Both the position numbers and the translations under genes were made by a program. The notes under the pieces were generated by a model that was not told the DNA's origin, made no database searches, and was given only the letters and a program-made list of their open reading frames with translations. 64,000 nucleotides of DNA from the NCBI RefSeq assembly GCF_900101915.1, contig NZ_FNAL01000001.1, positions 248,001 to 312,000 on the forward strand, given 5' to 3'. Each line of letters starts with the position of its first letter. Position 1 is the stretch's first letter. Below are positions 18,562 to 29,315 of the stretch, one piece after another. Source of the stretch: Psychrobacter pacificensis (GTDB lineage: Bacteria > Pseudomonadota > Gammaproteobacteria > Pseudomonadales > Moraxellaceae).

Positions 18562-20412
18562 ATGGCGAACGATATCAAACACCTGCGTAACATTGCAATT
18601 ATTGCCCACGTTGACCACGGTAAAACAACTTTGGTTGATAAATTATTACATCAATCTGGTACTTTTGGCGATCGTGCAAATATTGCTGAACGTGCAATGG
18701 ATTCAGGTGATATTGAGCAAGAACGTGGTATTACTATTTTGGCTAAAAACACAGCCATTCGTTGGACAGATCAGACTTCAGGAACTGAATACCGTATTAA
18801 TATCGTTGATACCCCAGGTCACGCCGATTTCGGTGGTGAAGTTGAGCGTGTGATGTCAATGGTTGATTGCGTACTTTTGGTTGTTGATGCTGTCGATGGC
18901 CCGATGCCTCAGACTCGTTTTGTAACGCAAAAAGCATTTGAACAAGGTCTAAAGCCGATTGTTGTTATCAATAAAATTGACCGTCCTGGCTCACGCCCTG
19001 ATTGGGTAATGGATCAAATTTTTGATTTGTTCGATAATCTAGGTGCAACTGATGAGCAGCTTGATTTTCCAGTGGTTTATGCATCAGCGTTAAATGGTAT
19101 TGCAGGTTTGGAAGCAGATGATTTAGCTGATGACATGACGCCACTATTTAAAACTATTGTTGATGTCGTACAGGCGCCGCAAGTTGATGCAGACGCACCA
19201 TTCCGTATGCAGATCTCAAGCCTTGATTACAATAGCTTCGTCGGTGTGATTGGTATTGGTCGTATCCAGCGTGGTAAGGTTAAAACCAATACACCAGTTA
19301 CTGTCATTGATAAGCATGGTAAGACACGTAACGGCCGTATCTTAAAAATCATGGGCTACCATGGCCTTGATCGTATTGATGTTGAAGATGCACAGGCTGG
19401 TGATATCGTTTGTATCACAGGTATCGATGCGCTTAATATCTCAGATACGATTTGTGATCCTAATAAAGTTGAAGCATTACCAGCATTAACAGTTGATCAG
19501 CCTACCGTATCAATGAATTTCCAAGTAAATAACTCACCATTTGCTGGTCGTGAGGGTAAGTTTGTCACGTCACGTAATATTCGTGAGCGTCTTGAGCGTG
19601 AGTTGATTCATAACGTTGCTCTGCGCGTGGAAGATACTGAATCTCCAGATAAGTTCAAAGTATCAGGTCGTGGTGAGCTTCATCTATCTGTACTTATTGA
19701 AAACATGCGCCGTGAAGGCTTCGAGATGGGTGTTTCAGGCCCAGAAGTTATCGTAAAAGAAGTTGATGGTGAGCTACAAGAGCCGTATGAAAACGTTGTC
19801 TTCGATATCGAAGAAGAGCATCAGGGTTCTATTATGGAGCAGATTGGTCTACGCAAAGGCGAGATGACCAATATGGAGCTTGATGGTAAAGGTCGTATGC
19901 GTATTGAAGCGACAGTACCAGCTCGTGGTTTGATCGGTTTCCGTTCTGAGTTTTTAACATTGACCTCAGGTAGTGGTATCATGACGTCAAGCTTCTCGCA
20001 TTACGGTCCACAAAAGATCGGTGATGTGGGTGGTCGTTCAAACGGCGTATTGGTTTCTATGGCAAATGGTACTTGCCTAGGCTTTGCACTGTTTAACCTA
20101 CAAAAACGTGGTAAGTTGTTTGCTGAGCCACAGCTTGAAGTTTATGAAGGTATGATCGTCGGTCTTAACTCGCGTAACGATGATATGACAGTGAACCCAA
20201 CAACCGGTAAGCAGTTAACCAACGTACGTGCTAGTGGTACTGATGAAGCGTTGACGTTGACGCCAGCGGTTAAGTTTACGCTTGAGCAAGCGCTTGAATT
20301 TATTCAAGACGATGAGCTGGTTGAAGTAACACCAAAAGCGATTCGTCTACGTAAGCGTTATTTGACTGAAAGTGAGCGTAAGCGTCACGGTCGTAGTAAG
20401 AAAAATGCATAA
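18562..20412 (+). CDS. typA: Ribosome-associated GTPase TypA/BipA
   Basis: A 616-residue translational GTPase needed for 50S assembly and growth at low temperature and under stress (family knowledge). G1 is [15 protein letters not shown], with [30 protein letters not shown] and [13 protein letters not shown] following. The C-terminal TypA-specific domain includes [11 protein letters not shown]. The open frame reaches 13 codons further to a TTG at 18523, but the ATG at 18562 gives the standard [24 protein letters not shown] start. Single gene with its own terminator. Confidence 0.97.
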   Translation: MANDIKHLRNIAIIAHVDHGKTTLVDKLLHQSGTFGDRANIAERAMDSGDIEQERGITILAKNTAIRWTDQTSGTEYRINIVDTPGHADFGGEVERVMSMVDCVLLVVDAVDGPMPQTRFVTQKAFEQGLKPIVVINKIDRPGSRPDWVMDQIFDLFDNLGATDEQLDFPVVYASALNGIAGLEADDLADDMTPLFKTIVDVVQAPQVDADAPFRMQISSLDYNSFVGVIGIGRIQRGKVKTNTPVTVIDKHGKTRNGRILKIMGYHGLDRIDVEDAQAGDIVCITGIDALNISDTICDPNKVEALPALTVDQPTVSMNFQVNNSPFAGREGKFVTSRNIRERLERELIHNVALRVEDTESPDKFKVSGRGELHLSVLIENMRREGFEMGVSGPEVIVKEVDGELQEPYENVVFDIEEEHQGSIMEQIGLRKGEMTNMELDGKGRMRIEATVPARGLIGFRSEFLTLTSGSGIMTSSFSHYGPQKIGDVGGRSNGVLVSMANGTCLGFALFNLQKRGKLFAEPQLEVYEGMIVGLNSRNDDMTVNPTTGKQLTNVRASGTDEALTLTPAVKFTLEQALEFIQDDELVEVTPKAIRLRKRYLTESERKRHGRSKKNA

Positions 20413-20503
20413 TATCGACAGTATAAACTATTCAATCTTTTAGAGCGTTGATTTTCAACACCAAAATTTAATGTCTTTTAGACATCGGAGTAGTTAAAGA
20501 ATT

Positions 20504-20551
20504 AGCAGTATAGGGTGAGCTATAGTGGTTCACTTTATACTGCTTTTTTTT
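20504..20551 (+). terminator. Intrinsic terminator of typA
   Basis: GCAGTATAGGGTGA pairs with TTCACTTTATACTGC with one unpaired base, closed by a ten-base loop and followed by eight T residues. Confidence 0.85.
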
Positions 20552-20684
20552 GTTGTAATTTTGAAAAAATAAATACAAAATGAACATTAGTTTTGATGTG
20601 TTCAATGATTAACGTTAGAGTGAAGTATGATACTGATTATATAAAATATCTATACGCCTATAGATAATTTTTGAGGAGAATACA

Positions 20685-21128
20685 ATGAGTATGGTTTCAG
20701 AATTTAAAGAATTTGCTCTAAAAGGCAATGTGATGGACTTAGCAGTTGGTGTTATCATTGGTGGGGCTTTTGCTACCATCACTAAATCATTGGTAGATGA
20801 TATCATTATGCCAATTGTCGCTTTCATTGTAGGGGGCGAGATTAACTTTAAAAATATGCTTTTGGTATTGGGTGATGTGCCTAATGGGGTTGCTATGACC
20901 TATGATGCACTCAAAGAAGCTGGCGTTCCTGTATTAGCATATGGTAGCTTCATCACTGTACTCATTAATTTTCTAATTTTAGCTTTTATTATTTTTATGA
21001 TGGTTAGAGTAGTAAATAAAATGCGTCGTACGGAAGCTGTAGAGGAAGCTATAGTAGAGCCATCAGAAGAAGTACAGTTACTGCGTGAAATCAGTGCTAA
21101 ATTGAGTAATACTCATATTGTAAAATAA
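20685..21128 (+). CDS. mscL: Large-conductance mechanosensitive channel
   Basis: A 147-residue inner-membrane pentameric channel that opens under high membrane tension and releases solutes after osmotic downshock. [20 protein letters not shown] is the conserved N-terminal amphipathic helix and first membrane helix. [19 protein letters not shown] is the second membrane helix. The C-terminal charged helix ends [17 protein letters not shown] lies upstream of the ATG. Length is typical. Confidence 0.97.
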   Translation: MSMVSEFKEFALKGNVMDLAVGVIIGGAFATITKSLVDDIIMPIVAFIVGGEINFKNMLLVLGDVPNGVAMTYDALKEAGVPVLAYGSFITVLINFLILAFIIFMMVRVVNKMRRTEAVEEAIVEPSEEVQLLREISAKLSNTHIVK

Positions 21129-21150
21129 TAACGTACGGTTTAGTGGTAAT

Positions 21151-21182
21151 AAAAAAGGCTAACTTTACGTTAGCCTTTTTTA
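21151..21182. terminator. Intrinsic terminator after mscL
   Basis: AAAAAGGCTAAC pairs with GTTAGCCTTTTT around TTTAC, with A-run and T-run on either side. It lies between convergent mscL and the small exported protein gene and can act in both directions. Confidence 0.9.
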
Positions 21183-21241
21183 TTGTCTATTCACAAAGTC
21201 ATATTTTGTGATTTATGCTAAAAACGATCAAACACAGTAGT

Positions 21242-21682
21242 TTATGGCGTGACAACCACGTAATCGTTAGTATTAATCAAAATCTCTGATGGTTGGTCAA
21301 CGACAATACGCACAGTATTATTGTCAATAACTTGTGATTTATAATAGTTATCTTCAGCAACTGTACAGCCTAAACATCTTCCCATAGCATCCCAAGGCTC
21401 AACAAATAATTTTTGCTGCGCTTGATCGGCATTTCCACCGATAAGAGAGAAGGGTAGGCTCACGATATAGGCGGCGGTACCAGCCACAGCATTGACCAGT
21501 TGTAATGGTTTACCAACAATCGTATCTACTACCATCGTCTCATAAGAAGGGCCAAAGTCAGTTTCGTCTATTTCTATGGCTGCAAAAGTAGGTTGCATAC
21601 TAGCAGCCATTAACGCTAAGGAAGTAAAGACAGGAAACAACTTTTGCTTAACTGCGCGTTTGTTTGTGGCTTTAACCGTCAT
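21242..21682 (-). CDS. Small exported protein of unknown function
   Basis: A 146-residue protein with a signal peptide: basic N-terminus (NKRAVKQKLF), hydrophobic core (FTSLALMAASM) and a likely cut after TFA near residue 34. The mature part has a hydrophobic helix at about 58-82 (VNAVAGTAAYIVSLPFSLIG) that could insert in or associate with a membrane. It contains two cysteines three residues apart (GRCLGCTV), which could form a disulfide or bind metal. AGGAT supports the start. I do not recognise the family. Confidence 0.8.
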   Translation of the reverse strand: MTVKATNKRAVKQKLFPVFTSLALMAASMQPTFAAIEIDETDFGPSYETMVVDTIVGKPLQLVNAVAGTAAYIVSLPFSLIGGNADQAQQKLFVEPWDAMGRCLGCTVAEDNYYKSQVIDNNTVRIVVDQPSEILINTNDYVVVTP

Positions 21683-21972
21683 AACGATATCCTAAAATTT
21701 ACAATTAGTATGATTAATGGCTGCTGCTGTCTCCATATAGGAATATCGCGGCAACGACAGGTAGGGTAAGTATTACAGAAGAATAAATAGTGCGCACTAT
21801 TTTTGTAAGCGCTAGCACTATTAAAGCAAGATGTACGCCAATAAGCAACAAGAATACATGGGATATTCTTATGTGAGTAAAAAAATATATCAAACTAGAT
21901 TGTATTTATTTTGAAAATAGTAGCAGATTTGTCTTTAGTTAAGGTAAGAAATCATATGACCACTAATTAAGC

Positions 21973-22902
21973 TTAAGCTAACGGCTGACAATTTGGACAA
22001 TAAACGCTGGCTCTACCATTGAGCTTAACATTTTCTAGAATGGTATCGCATTTTAGGCAATGCTCTCCTTGCCGACCATAAACATTTAAGGTCTGCTGAA
22101 AATAACCCGTTTGACCACTCGCGACTGTAAAATCTCGTAGCGTTGAGCCACCAAGTTCAATGGCTTTTTTTAGAATGTCTTTAATATGATCAACCAAAAC
22201 AACAAGTTGGTCAAATGAAAGTTGGTTCGCTGGGGTAGCGGGATGTATGCCTGATAGGTAGAGGCTTTCCGTCGCATAGATATTACCGACACCTACCACG
22301 ACTTTTTGTTCCATAATGACAGATTTGATAGCTCGTGCGATGGACTGTGTTCGTTTGGTCGATGGTTTTTTGTTAGAGCCTGTATTGTTATGATCTTTAT
22401 CGGATAAGTTATTACGTTGAATAACGTTATAAAGATATTCTGCGGTAAAATCTTCTGAGAGTGGCTCAGGGCCCAAGTGGTCCAGTAATTTGCTGCCGTA
22501 ATCTTCATACCATAATACTGAGCCAAATCGTCTTGGATCGTAATAATGTAGCTGAGACTTTGCATTTTCAGAATCCCTAAATACTACTATTAGATGATCA
22601 TGTTTACGTTTGTCAGTGCCATAACTGTGCTGCTGTAAACTACCTGACATGCCTAAATGAATCAAAAGCTTAAGTGGTGCTACCATGGCATCATTATCAT
22701 TAAGCACTGTGGGCAAAAATTTAAGAACAAGATATTTTGCTCGGCGTTCAACGCTATCTAACGTGTAGTCAGCCAGACTACTTAAGTCATCTGGCATCGC
22801 CCAACGTAGCTTGGGTTCAAAGACCTTTATATCAATCACCTGTTGTCCTAATAATGGTGCAAGGCTAGTCTTGGTGGTTTCTACTTCTGGCAATTCGGGC
22901 AT
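21973..22902 (-). CDS. mutM: Formamidopyrimidine-DNA glycosylase
   Basis: A 309-residue bifunctional glycosylase/AP lyase that removes 8-oxoguanine and ring-opened purines. The N-terminus PELPEVETT supplies catalytic Pro2 and Glu3. LIHLGMSGSLQ and DPRRFGSVLWYEDYG are family motifs, and VGVGNIYATESLY marks the helix-two-turn-helix. The zinc finger (CLKC then CPNC) is intact at the C-terminus. It is about 40 residues longer than E. coli MutM. Part of the excess is a polar Lys/Asn/Ser-rich insert just before SIARAIKSVIMEQKV (around residues 173-192). It is followed by relA on the same strand upstream. Confidence 0.96.
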   Translation of the reverse strand: MPELPEVETTKTSLAPLLGQQVIDIKVFEPKLRWAMPDDLSSLADYTLDSVERRAKYLVLKFLPTVLNDNDAMVAPLKLLIHLGMSGSLQQHSYGTDKRKHDHLIVVFRDSENAKSQLHYYDPRRFGSVLWYEDYGSKLLDHLGPEPLSEDFTAEYLYNVIQRNNLSDKDHNNTGSNKKPSTKRTQSIARAIKSVIMEQKVVVGVGNIYATESLYLSGIHPATPANQLSFDQLVVLVDHIKDILKKAIELGGSTLRDFTVASGQTGYFQQTLNVYGRQGEHCLKCDTILENVKLNGRASVYCPNCQPLA

Positions 22903-22957
22903 GATGTTTTATGACAACTCTATTTTTGAGTGAATAATTGGTAGCTTAGCATTTCAA

Positions 22958-25495
22958 CTAAGCCACAGCGCGACGAGCATGTAAGACACCGTGCTGTTGC
23001 TCTAGTTTCGCCAGTAACTTAGATAGATGCGCTAGCCCTGAAACCTCGATATGAAATTTCAAAAAGGCGATATTGTCATCGTTACTAAGCGTTTCAACTT
23101 TGCGGATATTGACGTTCTCTTTATCAATAATCTGTGTCAAATCACGCAACAGGCCGCGTCTGTCATACGCCTCTACGTGGATATCGACAGGCTGGTAGCG
23201 ACCAGATTGTACTTGCCAAGCTGCCTCTATTTTGCGCTCAGGATCACGCTCGACCAAACGCAAATACTCAGGGCAACCGCGGTTATGAACGCTGACACCT
23301 CGCGATAAGGTAATGTATCCGGCAATTGGCTCACCATGTACAGGATGGCAGCAGCCTGCTAAATTGATTTCAATATTATCCAGACCGTCGATACGGATTT
23401 TGTAGGCATCGAGCTTGCTCGCATCTCTAGTATCGACGTGCGGTGCAAAGTTCTCTGGTGGTATCTCGGGTTCTAGATGCAGCTGCCGAGAAATATGGCT
23501 GGTTAGCTGGTTGAGACCGATATCACCTGTGACGAGCCCCACGATAATATCATCGGTCGTATTGACGTGGAAATGCTGGATATAGTCATTTAAGTCAATG
23601 CTATTGGGATGCACGGATAGGCGCTCAAGCTCTTTGCTAAGCATCTGACGACCTATTTCAATATTCTTATCACGGTCTTGTTTGTTGAACCATTGACGCA
23701 GTTTTGAGCGTGCGCGATTGGTATGAATATAGCCCAGTGAGGCGACTAGCCAATCACGATTGGGCTCACGCGATGCCTTAGTGATGATCTCAACTTGTTC
23801 CCCTGTTTTTAGCTGATAAGTCAATGGCACATAGCGCTGATTAACTCGGGCTGCCTGTGCACGGTTACCAACTTGGGTATGCACATAATAGGCAAAATCG
23901 AGAACGGTTGCACCTTTTGGTAGCTCGGTGATGTCGCCGTCACGGCTGAAAATATAGATACGCTCGAGCTCATCAAAATCAACGAGTTGTTCTTCTTCGT
24001 CAAGCTCCATGTCATCTAGCTCTTCGCCTGTCATGACAGCTGAGCGCGGCTGGTTACGGGTCTCGTTGTTAATAGACAGTAGCTGACGTAGCGAGCTGAT
24101 TCTTTGATTTAAGTAATTGTCTTTTTTATTCTTCAGGCCTTCTTTGTAATTGACATGTGCGCACATGCCAAGTTCCGCCTCAAAATGCATCTCCTGAGTA
24201 CGAATCTGCACTTCAAGCGATTTGTTTTCGGCAATGACGGCGGTATGTAGTGAGCGGTAGCCGTTTGACTTTGGGTTGGTAATATAATCGTCAAATTGCT
24301 CAGGAATATAACGCCACAAACCATGTACCAAGCCTAAGACGTGATAACAGTCTGAAGGATTATTGACCAATACTCGTAATGCACGAATATCATAAAGCTG
24401 GTCAAAGGATAAACCTTTGAGCTTCATTTTGCGGTAAATAGAATAGATATGCTTGACGCGTCCGGATACTTCGCCCTCAATGCCAGCATTCGCTAATGCC
24501 TCATTGAGCTTGTCTTCTACACGCTGAATATAAGACTCGCGTTCGCTTCGCTTTTCGGACAGTAGCTTGGCAATCTCTTTGTACCTATCGGGCGCAAGGT
24601 AGCGAAACGCCAGATCCTCAAGCTCCCATTTAAGCTGCGCGATACCTAGGCGATGCGCTAATGGGGCGTAAATAGTCATGACCTCACGCGCGACACGAGT
24701 TTGACGCTCTGGCCTAGAAAACGTCAACTCACGCATGGCAAAGGTACGCTCTGCCAACTTAATGAGTACCACACGCACGTCGTTGGTGACAGAAATGAGC
24801 ATGCTATAAATATTTGATAGCTGGTCACGCTGATTATTGACGAAATGATCTTCTAAGCGTTTATTGCTCTCAATAATCTCTGAGAGTTTCCCCATTGCTA
24901 AAGTGTCTTTAACAAGGGCTAGGATATCCGCACCAAAATTTTTCTCAACTTCAGCAAGACTAATGATGGATTTGCGGGCACTGCGATATAGCATGGCAGC
25001 AACAAGCGCATCTTCATCTTGATAGAGATAGGTCAATATGTCTGTCATGCCAATACCAGTGACGTAAGCACCTGAGCGCTCAGATTCGCTAGTATTCATG
25101 TGACTACGGATAAACTCACAAGCAGCACTCAGATGAGGTACAGACTCTTGTCCGATACGCTTCGCCACATTGTCGAGCCAAGTGGGTACATCGATATTGG
25201 CTTGATCTAAATCAATGGATTCGAGCTCTTCATCTGAGAGCGTATAGGTGTTGTCCAGATACTCGTTTTCAAGCGCGGGATCGAGGCCATCATAAGTATG
25301 TGCCGCTGATCGATCAAACGTAGTATGTAGTTTGTGAGTTGACAGCTGGTATTTGATATCGAGAGGAATCTGGGCGTAGCTGTTGGCAGATTGGTGAGAG
25401 CGTTGGCTCGCTACCAATTGCGCCGCCAGTGTGGCACTGTCGGCCTGCGTGGTTTGTCCATCCACCAACGGCAACCCCTCACGAATTTTTACCAT
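22958..25495 (-). CDS. relA: GTP pyrophosphokinase RelA
   Basis: An 845-residue ribosome-associated (p)ppGpp synthetase, which starts the stringent response to amino-acid starvation. Order of domains: about 100 extra N-terminal residues; a degenerate hydrolase domain lacking the HD pair (AAMLYRSARKS), which points to RelA and not SpoT; synthetase with IYSIYRKMKLKGLSFDQLYD, YDIRALRV and NPKSNGYRSLHTAV; TGS domain (about 500-560, VTELPKG-type start); conserved cysteine region GCCHPVHGEPI; and a C-terminal ACT domain. AGGAG lies upstream of the ATG. Together with rlmD, the exonuclease and cysM upstream it resembles the Pseudomonas/Acinetobacter gac-cysM-rumA-relA neighbourhood. Confidence 0.96.
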   Translation of the reverse strand: MVKIREGLPLVDGQTTQADSATLAAQLVASQRSHQSANSYAQIPLDIKYQLSTHKLHTTFDRSAAHTYDGLDPALENEYLDNTYTLSDEELESIDLDQANIDVPTWLDNVAKRIGQESVPHLSAACEFIRSHMNTSESERSGAYVTGIGMTDILTYLYQDEDALVAAMLYRSARKSIISLAEVEKNFGADILALVKDTLAMGKLSEIIESNKRLEDHFVNNQRDQLSNIYSMLISVTNDVRVVLIKLAERTFAMRELTFSRPERQTRVAREVMTIYAPLAHRLGIAQLKWELEDLAFRYLAPDRYKEIAKLLSEKRSERESYIQRVEDKLNEALANAGIEGEVSGRVKHIYSIYRKMKLKGLSFDQLYDIRALRVLVNNPSDCYHVLGLVHGLWRYIPEQFDDYITNPKSNGYRSLHTAVIAENKSLEVQIRTQEMHFEAELGMCAHVNYKEGLKNKKDNYLNQRISSLRQLLSINNETRNQPRSAVMTGEELDDMELDEEEQLVDFDELERIYIFSRDGDITELPKGATVLDFAYYVHTQVGNRAQAARVNQRYVPLTYQLKTGEQVEIITKASREPNRDWLVASLGYIHTNRARSKLRQWFNKQDRDKNIEIGRQMLSKELERLSVHPNSIDLNDYIQHFHVNTTDDIIVGLVTGDIGLNQLTSHISRQLHLEPEIPPENFAPHVDTRDASKLDAYKIRIDGLDNIEINLAGCCHPVHGEPIAGYITLSRGVSVHNRGCPEYLRLVERDPERKIEAAWQVQSGRYQPVDIHVEAYDRRGLLRDLTQIIDKENVNIRKVETLSNDDNIAFLKFHIEVSGLAHLSKLLAKLEQQHGVLHARRAVA

Positions 25496-25875
25496 AGCCG
25501 ACTCCTCTTAGCTATTTTGAATTGATTATAACCTCATCTACTATGCACACACTCTGAATGAACGATTCATAAAGTGCCAGCTATAAACCAATACAACTGC
25601 TAAAAATCTGATTTTTAGCAGCCATAAAATGCGCGTAAAATATATAAAGCTACGAGTACAAGTGCTGCTTATACGGCGATATACAGTATAAGAAGATTGT
25701 TTACTATTATCTCACTTTGAAAGGACAAATCAAGCGAGGCTCTGTAATGACTTTGGTTAATTATGTGAAATAGTCGTGAGCTATGGGCAAAATATTATCC
25801 AAGCTTGGTTTCAGTGTTGCGGTCATAATACGGCTACTTAAGAGGCTATTACGAATCATAAGATACGTATAAAAA
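25496..25875. other. 380-base spacer between rlmD and relA
   Basis: No open frame or RNA gene was recognised. It must contain the relA promoter region. No convincing terminator was found after rlmD. Confidence 0.5.
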
Positions 25876-27429
25876 TCAGCTGTCTACTTTTTCAAAACGA
25901 GCGATAGACTCGACGTGTCCAGTATGGCAGAACATATCCATGACACCCGCATGCGTCAAGCGATACCCTTGCTCTAGTAATGCTTTGGTATCGCGGGCGA
26001 GGGTTGCTGGATTACAAGAAACGTAGACGATACGCTCAGCGTTGAATTTTGGCAAATACTGCATAATCTCCCAAGCACCAGAGCGCGGGGGGTCGATGAG
26101 TAAGGCGTCAAAACCCTGATTGGCCCAAGGTTTGTCAGTGCAATCTTTTGTCAAATCTTGACTATAAAATTCAGTATTGCTGATACCGTTACGACGAGCA
26201 TTGTCAGCCGCACGCTTGGTCATGGCCTCACTACCTTCGACACCCACCACAGAACCTGTTTCACCAACGAGACGTGCTAGCGGCAGGCTAAAATTACCCA
26301 AACCACTAAACAGATCCAGTACTCGCTCACCTGCTTTTAAATCTAATAAGTCGCAAGCCAGCTTAGTCATTTGGCGATTGACAGATAAATTGACTTGGGT
26401 AAAGTCAGTAGGAATAAATTCAAAGGTCAAATCATATTCTGGCAGTTGATAATATAGGCGACCAAACTGCTCGCTTAGATCATCTGCCTCTGTCAAAGCG
26501 ATACGTTCAATACTATCAGCGCCTTTTGACTGTAGATATAGCTGCCAATTGCGCGCTGCAAAGAATGCTTTTAATTTGTCTATATCAGCCTCTGACAGCG
26601 GCTCTAAGTGACGCACGATTAGTGCAACAGGTTGATTGCCGTCAGGCAATTCTGGCAATTGCTCACCCATCGCAAGCTCAAGCTGAGCAATCTTGTCACG
26701 GCTCTCTAACGTGCTGATGAGCGTCTTTAAGTTCTCAATTTCAAAACCGATGCGTGGGTCTAAGATATGGCATTCATTGAGCTCTGCCAAAAAGTTACTT
26801 GAGCGCTCACGAAAGCCGACCAGCGCGGTTTCTTTTTTGACGACATAGCGCACGCCTAGACGAGCCTTGGTGCGATAGCCAAGACGATCACCTACGACAG
26901 GTGCCAGCCAGTTATCAGGTTCTACATTGGCTTGATGCATGAGCATCTCAGCAAGTACGGACTGCTTAAAATTTATCTGCCCATCTGGCTGCCAGTGTTG
27001 TAAGTTGCAGCCACCGCAAACACCAAAATGTGGGCAAGGCGGCACAGCACGTTCAGGATTTGGATTGGCAGTGATGCTGATTGCATCGCCTTCTTCAAAG
27101 CTGGCACGGCTATTGGTGATTTTTACCAGTGCGCTTTCACCCGGTAGAGCAAAGCTTACAAATATTTTTTTGCCATGCTTATCTTCAGCATGGCCATCAT
27201 CTACACCAAAACCATTGCCATAGATGGCTACGCCGCGACCATCATGTGACAAACCATCAATGTTAAATGGAATCGGCTCTGCATCTTTTAGACGACGGCG
27301 CGTTTTTGATGATGGCTTAGATTTTTTCTTGCTGGGTGGAATGGCAATCTTTTGGCTATCATTCGTTTGAGTAACACCGTTCTGCGGAGCAGAATTGGCT
27401 ATTGAGGTTTTGGAGTCGGTGGGTTGCAT
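25876..27429 (-). CDS. rlmD: 23S rRNA (uracil-1939-C5)-methyltransferase
   Basis: A 517-residue SAM-dependent RNA methyltransferase, formerly RumA. A basic, Lys/Ser-rich N-terminal tail (about 55 residues) precedes the TRAM domain ([14 protein letters not shown]). The [4Fe-4S]-binding cysteines are in [15 protein letters not shown]. Motif I is [25 protein letters not shown] follows, and the catalytic nucleophile lies in [12 protein letters not shown]. All key residues are present. It lies between the exonuclease gene and relA on the same strand. Confidence 0.97.
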   Translation of the reverse strand: MQPTDSKTSIANSAPQNGVTQTNDSQKIAIPPSKKKSKPSSKTRRRLKDAEPIPFNIDGLSHDGRGVAIYGNGFGVDDGHAEDKHGKKIFVSFALPGESALVKITNSRASFEEGDAISITANPNPERAVPPCPHFGVCGGCNLQHWQPDGQINFKQSVLAEMLMHQANVEPDNWLAPVVGDRLGYRTKARLGVRYVVKKETALVGFRERSSNFLAELNECHILDPRIGFEIENLKTLISTLESRDKIAQLELAMGEQLPELPDGNQPVALIVRHLEPLSEADIDKLKAFFAARNWQLYLQSKGADSIERIALTEADDLSEQFGRLYYQLPEYDLTFEFIPTDFTQVNLSVNRQMTKLACDLLDLKAGERVLDLFSGLGNFSLPLARLVGETGSVVGVEGSEAMTKRAADNARRNGISNTEFYSQDLTKDCTDKPWANQGFDALLIDPPRSGAWEIMQYLPKFNAERIVYVSCNPATLARDTKALLEQGYRLTHAGVMDMFCHTGHVESIARFEKVDS

Positions 27430-27491
27430 AAACCTGCCTTAATAATAAATAACTATAAGAGGAGAATAACAAACTGCTAATAATACGGTTT

Positions 27492-28316
27492 CTATAATTT
27501 GGGTGCCGATGACCAGTCAGCGATGAACTCTTGATGTCTTGGGCTACCATCGGCTTGGGTATATTGTGCTAGATAGTCGTAGCTCTGCTGTTGCCAAGCA
27601 TCAAAGTCTGGTGAGGACAGCTTTCCTGTCAGACGTAGCCAACGAAGATAGATGAGCCAAGTGTTCATCACATCAGACTCACAATAGATGGAGAGTGTCT
27701 GCCAATCACCACTACTGACGAGCGCGCCCACCATGCTACCATCAACGTCAGTTTTGCCCGGTAATCCATATAAACTGGCGACGATATCCATGGCTTCGCG
27801 GCGACTGGCACCGTACTGACTAAATCTGTCCATCAAATCAAGATGACGCGTATGGAAACGATTGACGTAGTTATCAAAGCGCATATTTTTGATACGTTCA
27901 CCTTCTTCAAACAGCCATGGCGCTGATAAATCATATTGCATAGCGCGATATATCAGTACAGGTATGTCAAAACCTGAACCATTCCAACTGATGAGCTGTG
28001 GCAAGGTCTCAAGATCACTGAATGCCCGAAAAAACTTGGCAAGAATGTCTTTTTCGCTAAACTTATCCGCGGTCAATGAAAACAACGATAACTTACCATC
28101 CTTGATATACAGTGCCGAGATACAGACAATGCGCTGCAATGGCAAGCGCATAAAATCATGTCCTGCCTCCTGCATGCGGATGGCTGTCAGTGCGCTTAAG
28201 GTGTCTTCATCATTCAGTGCAGCCAACTGCGGATAAATACGCCGTGCGCCATCGATATCGGCGACCGTCTCGATATCGAAAACTAGTATAGGGTCGGACG
28301 GTAGAGCTTGTGACAT
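27492..28316 (-). CDS. Predicted 3'-5' exonuclease related to the PolB exonuclease domain
   Basis: A 274-residue DEDD-type exonuclease of the DNA_pol_B_exo2 family. ExoI is FDIETVADIDGARRIYP near the N-terminus (Asp and Glu metal ligands). ExoII is WNGSGFDIPVLIYRAM. ExoIII is YCESDVMNTWLIYLRW, with the Tyr-x3-Asp pattern. It has only the exonuclease domain and no polymerase. Its biological substrate is unknown. It starts 27 bases after cysM on the same strand, so it is probably co-transcribed. Confidence 0.92.
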   Translation of the reverse strand: MSQALPSDPILVFDIETVADIDGARRIYPQLAALNDEDTLSALTAIRMQEAGHDFMRLPLQRIVCISALYIKDGKLSLFSLTADKFSEKDILAKFFRAFSDLETLPQLISWNGSGFDIPVLIYRAMQYDLSAPWLFEEGERIKNMRFDNYVNRFHTRHLDLMDRFSQYGASRREAMDIVASLYGLPGKTDVDGSMVGALVSSGDWQTLSIYCESDVMNTWLIYLRWLRLTGKLSSPDFDAWQQQSYDYLAQYTQADGSPRHQEFIADWSSAPKL

Positions 28317-28343
28317 AAAGAATCCTGCATTTTTATAAGCTTA

Positions 28344-29315
28344 CTATGCTGCGTTATCTGCATCATTATCGATATGACTGTCATCAACATTGTATAAACC
28401 TGTCGATAAATAACGGTCTCCACGATCACAGACGATAAAGGCAATGACGGCATCAGGATTGTTTTTGGCGACTTGCGTTGCTGCCCATGCCGCTGCACCT
28501 GAGGACACTCCAGCAAAAATACCTTCAGTTTTTGCCAGTTTGCGCATGTAAACTTCAGCGATACGCTGATCGACATCCATGATCTCATCGACCAAGTCTG
28601 CGTCAAAAATACCCGGCATATATGCAGCAGGCCAACGGCGGATGCCAGCAATAGAAGCGTCTTCATCAGGCTGCAAACCAATGATTTTGACGTCTGGATT
28701 TTGTTCTTTTAGATAACGTGAGACACCAGTGATGGTGCCAGTGGTACCCATTGAGCTAATAAAGTGGGTGATCTTACCGTCAGTTTGTGCCCACAGCTCA
28801 GGCCCTGTGGTGAGATAATGCGCTTGACTGTTGTCAGGATTATTAAACTGATCCAGTACGATGCCTTTACCATCGGCTTGCATCTGCAATGCCAAATCAC
28901 GCGCCGCTTCCATGCCTTCATCGACTTCAATCAACGTCGCGCCGTAAGCAATCATGGCATCTTTACGCTCTTGAGTAGAGTTGGTTGGCATCAGTAATGT
29001 CATTGGATAACCGCGCATCGCCGCGACCATAGCTAATGCAATGCCAGTATTGCCGCTAGTGGCTTCAATCAACGTGTCGCCGGGTTTGATATCACCGCGC
29101 TGCTCTGCTTGATAAATCATATTAAAAGCAGGGCGATCTTTTACGGAGCCTGCGGGATTATTGCCTTCTAATTTGGCTAATAATGTGGCGCCATTTTCGA
29201 TATGCTCTTGTTCAGGTAGGCGCTGCAATTGAACCAATGGCGTTTGACCGACACAATCGGCAAGCGTGGTCACGTGAGTGATAAAGTTAGCGTTTGACAT
29301 GGCCGTTGCGGACAT
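28344..29315 (-). CDS. cysM: Cysteine synthase B
   Basis: A 323-residue PLP enzyme that makes cysteine (or S-sulfocysteine) from O-acetylserine. The PLP-lysine motif is NPAGSVKDRPAFNMI. EATSGNTGIALAMVAAMRGY is the phosphate/substrate loop. SSMGTTGTITGVSRYLKEQ binds the PLP phosphate, and GIRRWPAAYMPGIFD is characteristic of CysM compared with CysK. The start ATG has a second in-frame ATG at codon 5. It is divergent from the GacS-like kinase gene; in pseudomonads cysM and gacS are also neighbours. Confidence 0.95.
   Translation of the reverse strand: MSATAMSNANFITHVTTLADCVGQTPLVQLQRLPEQEHIENGATLLAKLEGNNPAGSVKDRPAFNMIYQAEQRGDIKPGDTLIEATSGNTGIALAMVAAMRGYPMTLLMPTNSTQERKDAMIAYGATLIEVDEGMEAARDLALQMQADGKGIVLDQFNNPDNSQAHYLTTGPELWAQTDGKITHFISSMGTTGTITGVSRYLKEQNPDVKIIGLQPDEDASIAGIRRWPAAYMPGIFDADLVDEIMDVDQRIAEVYMRKLAKTEGIFAGVSSGAAAWAATQVAKNNPDAVIAFIVCDRGDRYLSTGLYNVDDSHIDNDADNAA

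Noticed and set aside
18461..18853. 130-codon frame overlapping the start of typA
   Set aside because: Out of frame with the highly conserved TypA G domain; hydrophobic pseudo-sequence.
22958..25495. RelA homologue as a bifunctional SpoT
   Set aside because: The hydrolase domain lacks the HD pair (AAMLYRSARKS), so it should only synthesise (p)ppGpp.
28283..28681. 132-codon minus-strand frame overlapping cysM
   Set aside because: Shares the same strand as cysM in another frame; cysM is the clear family match.
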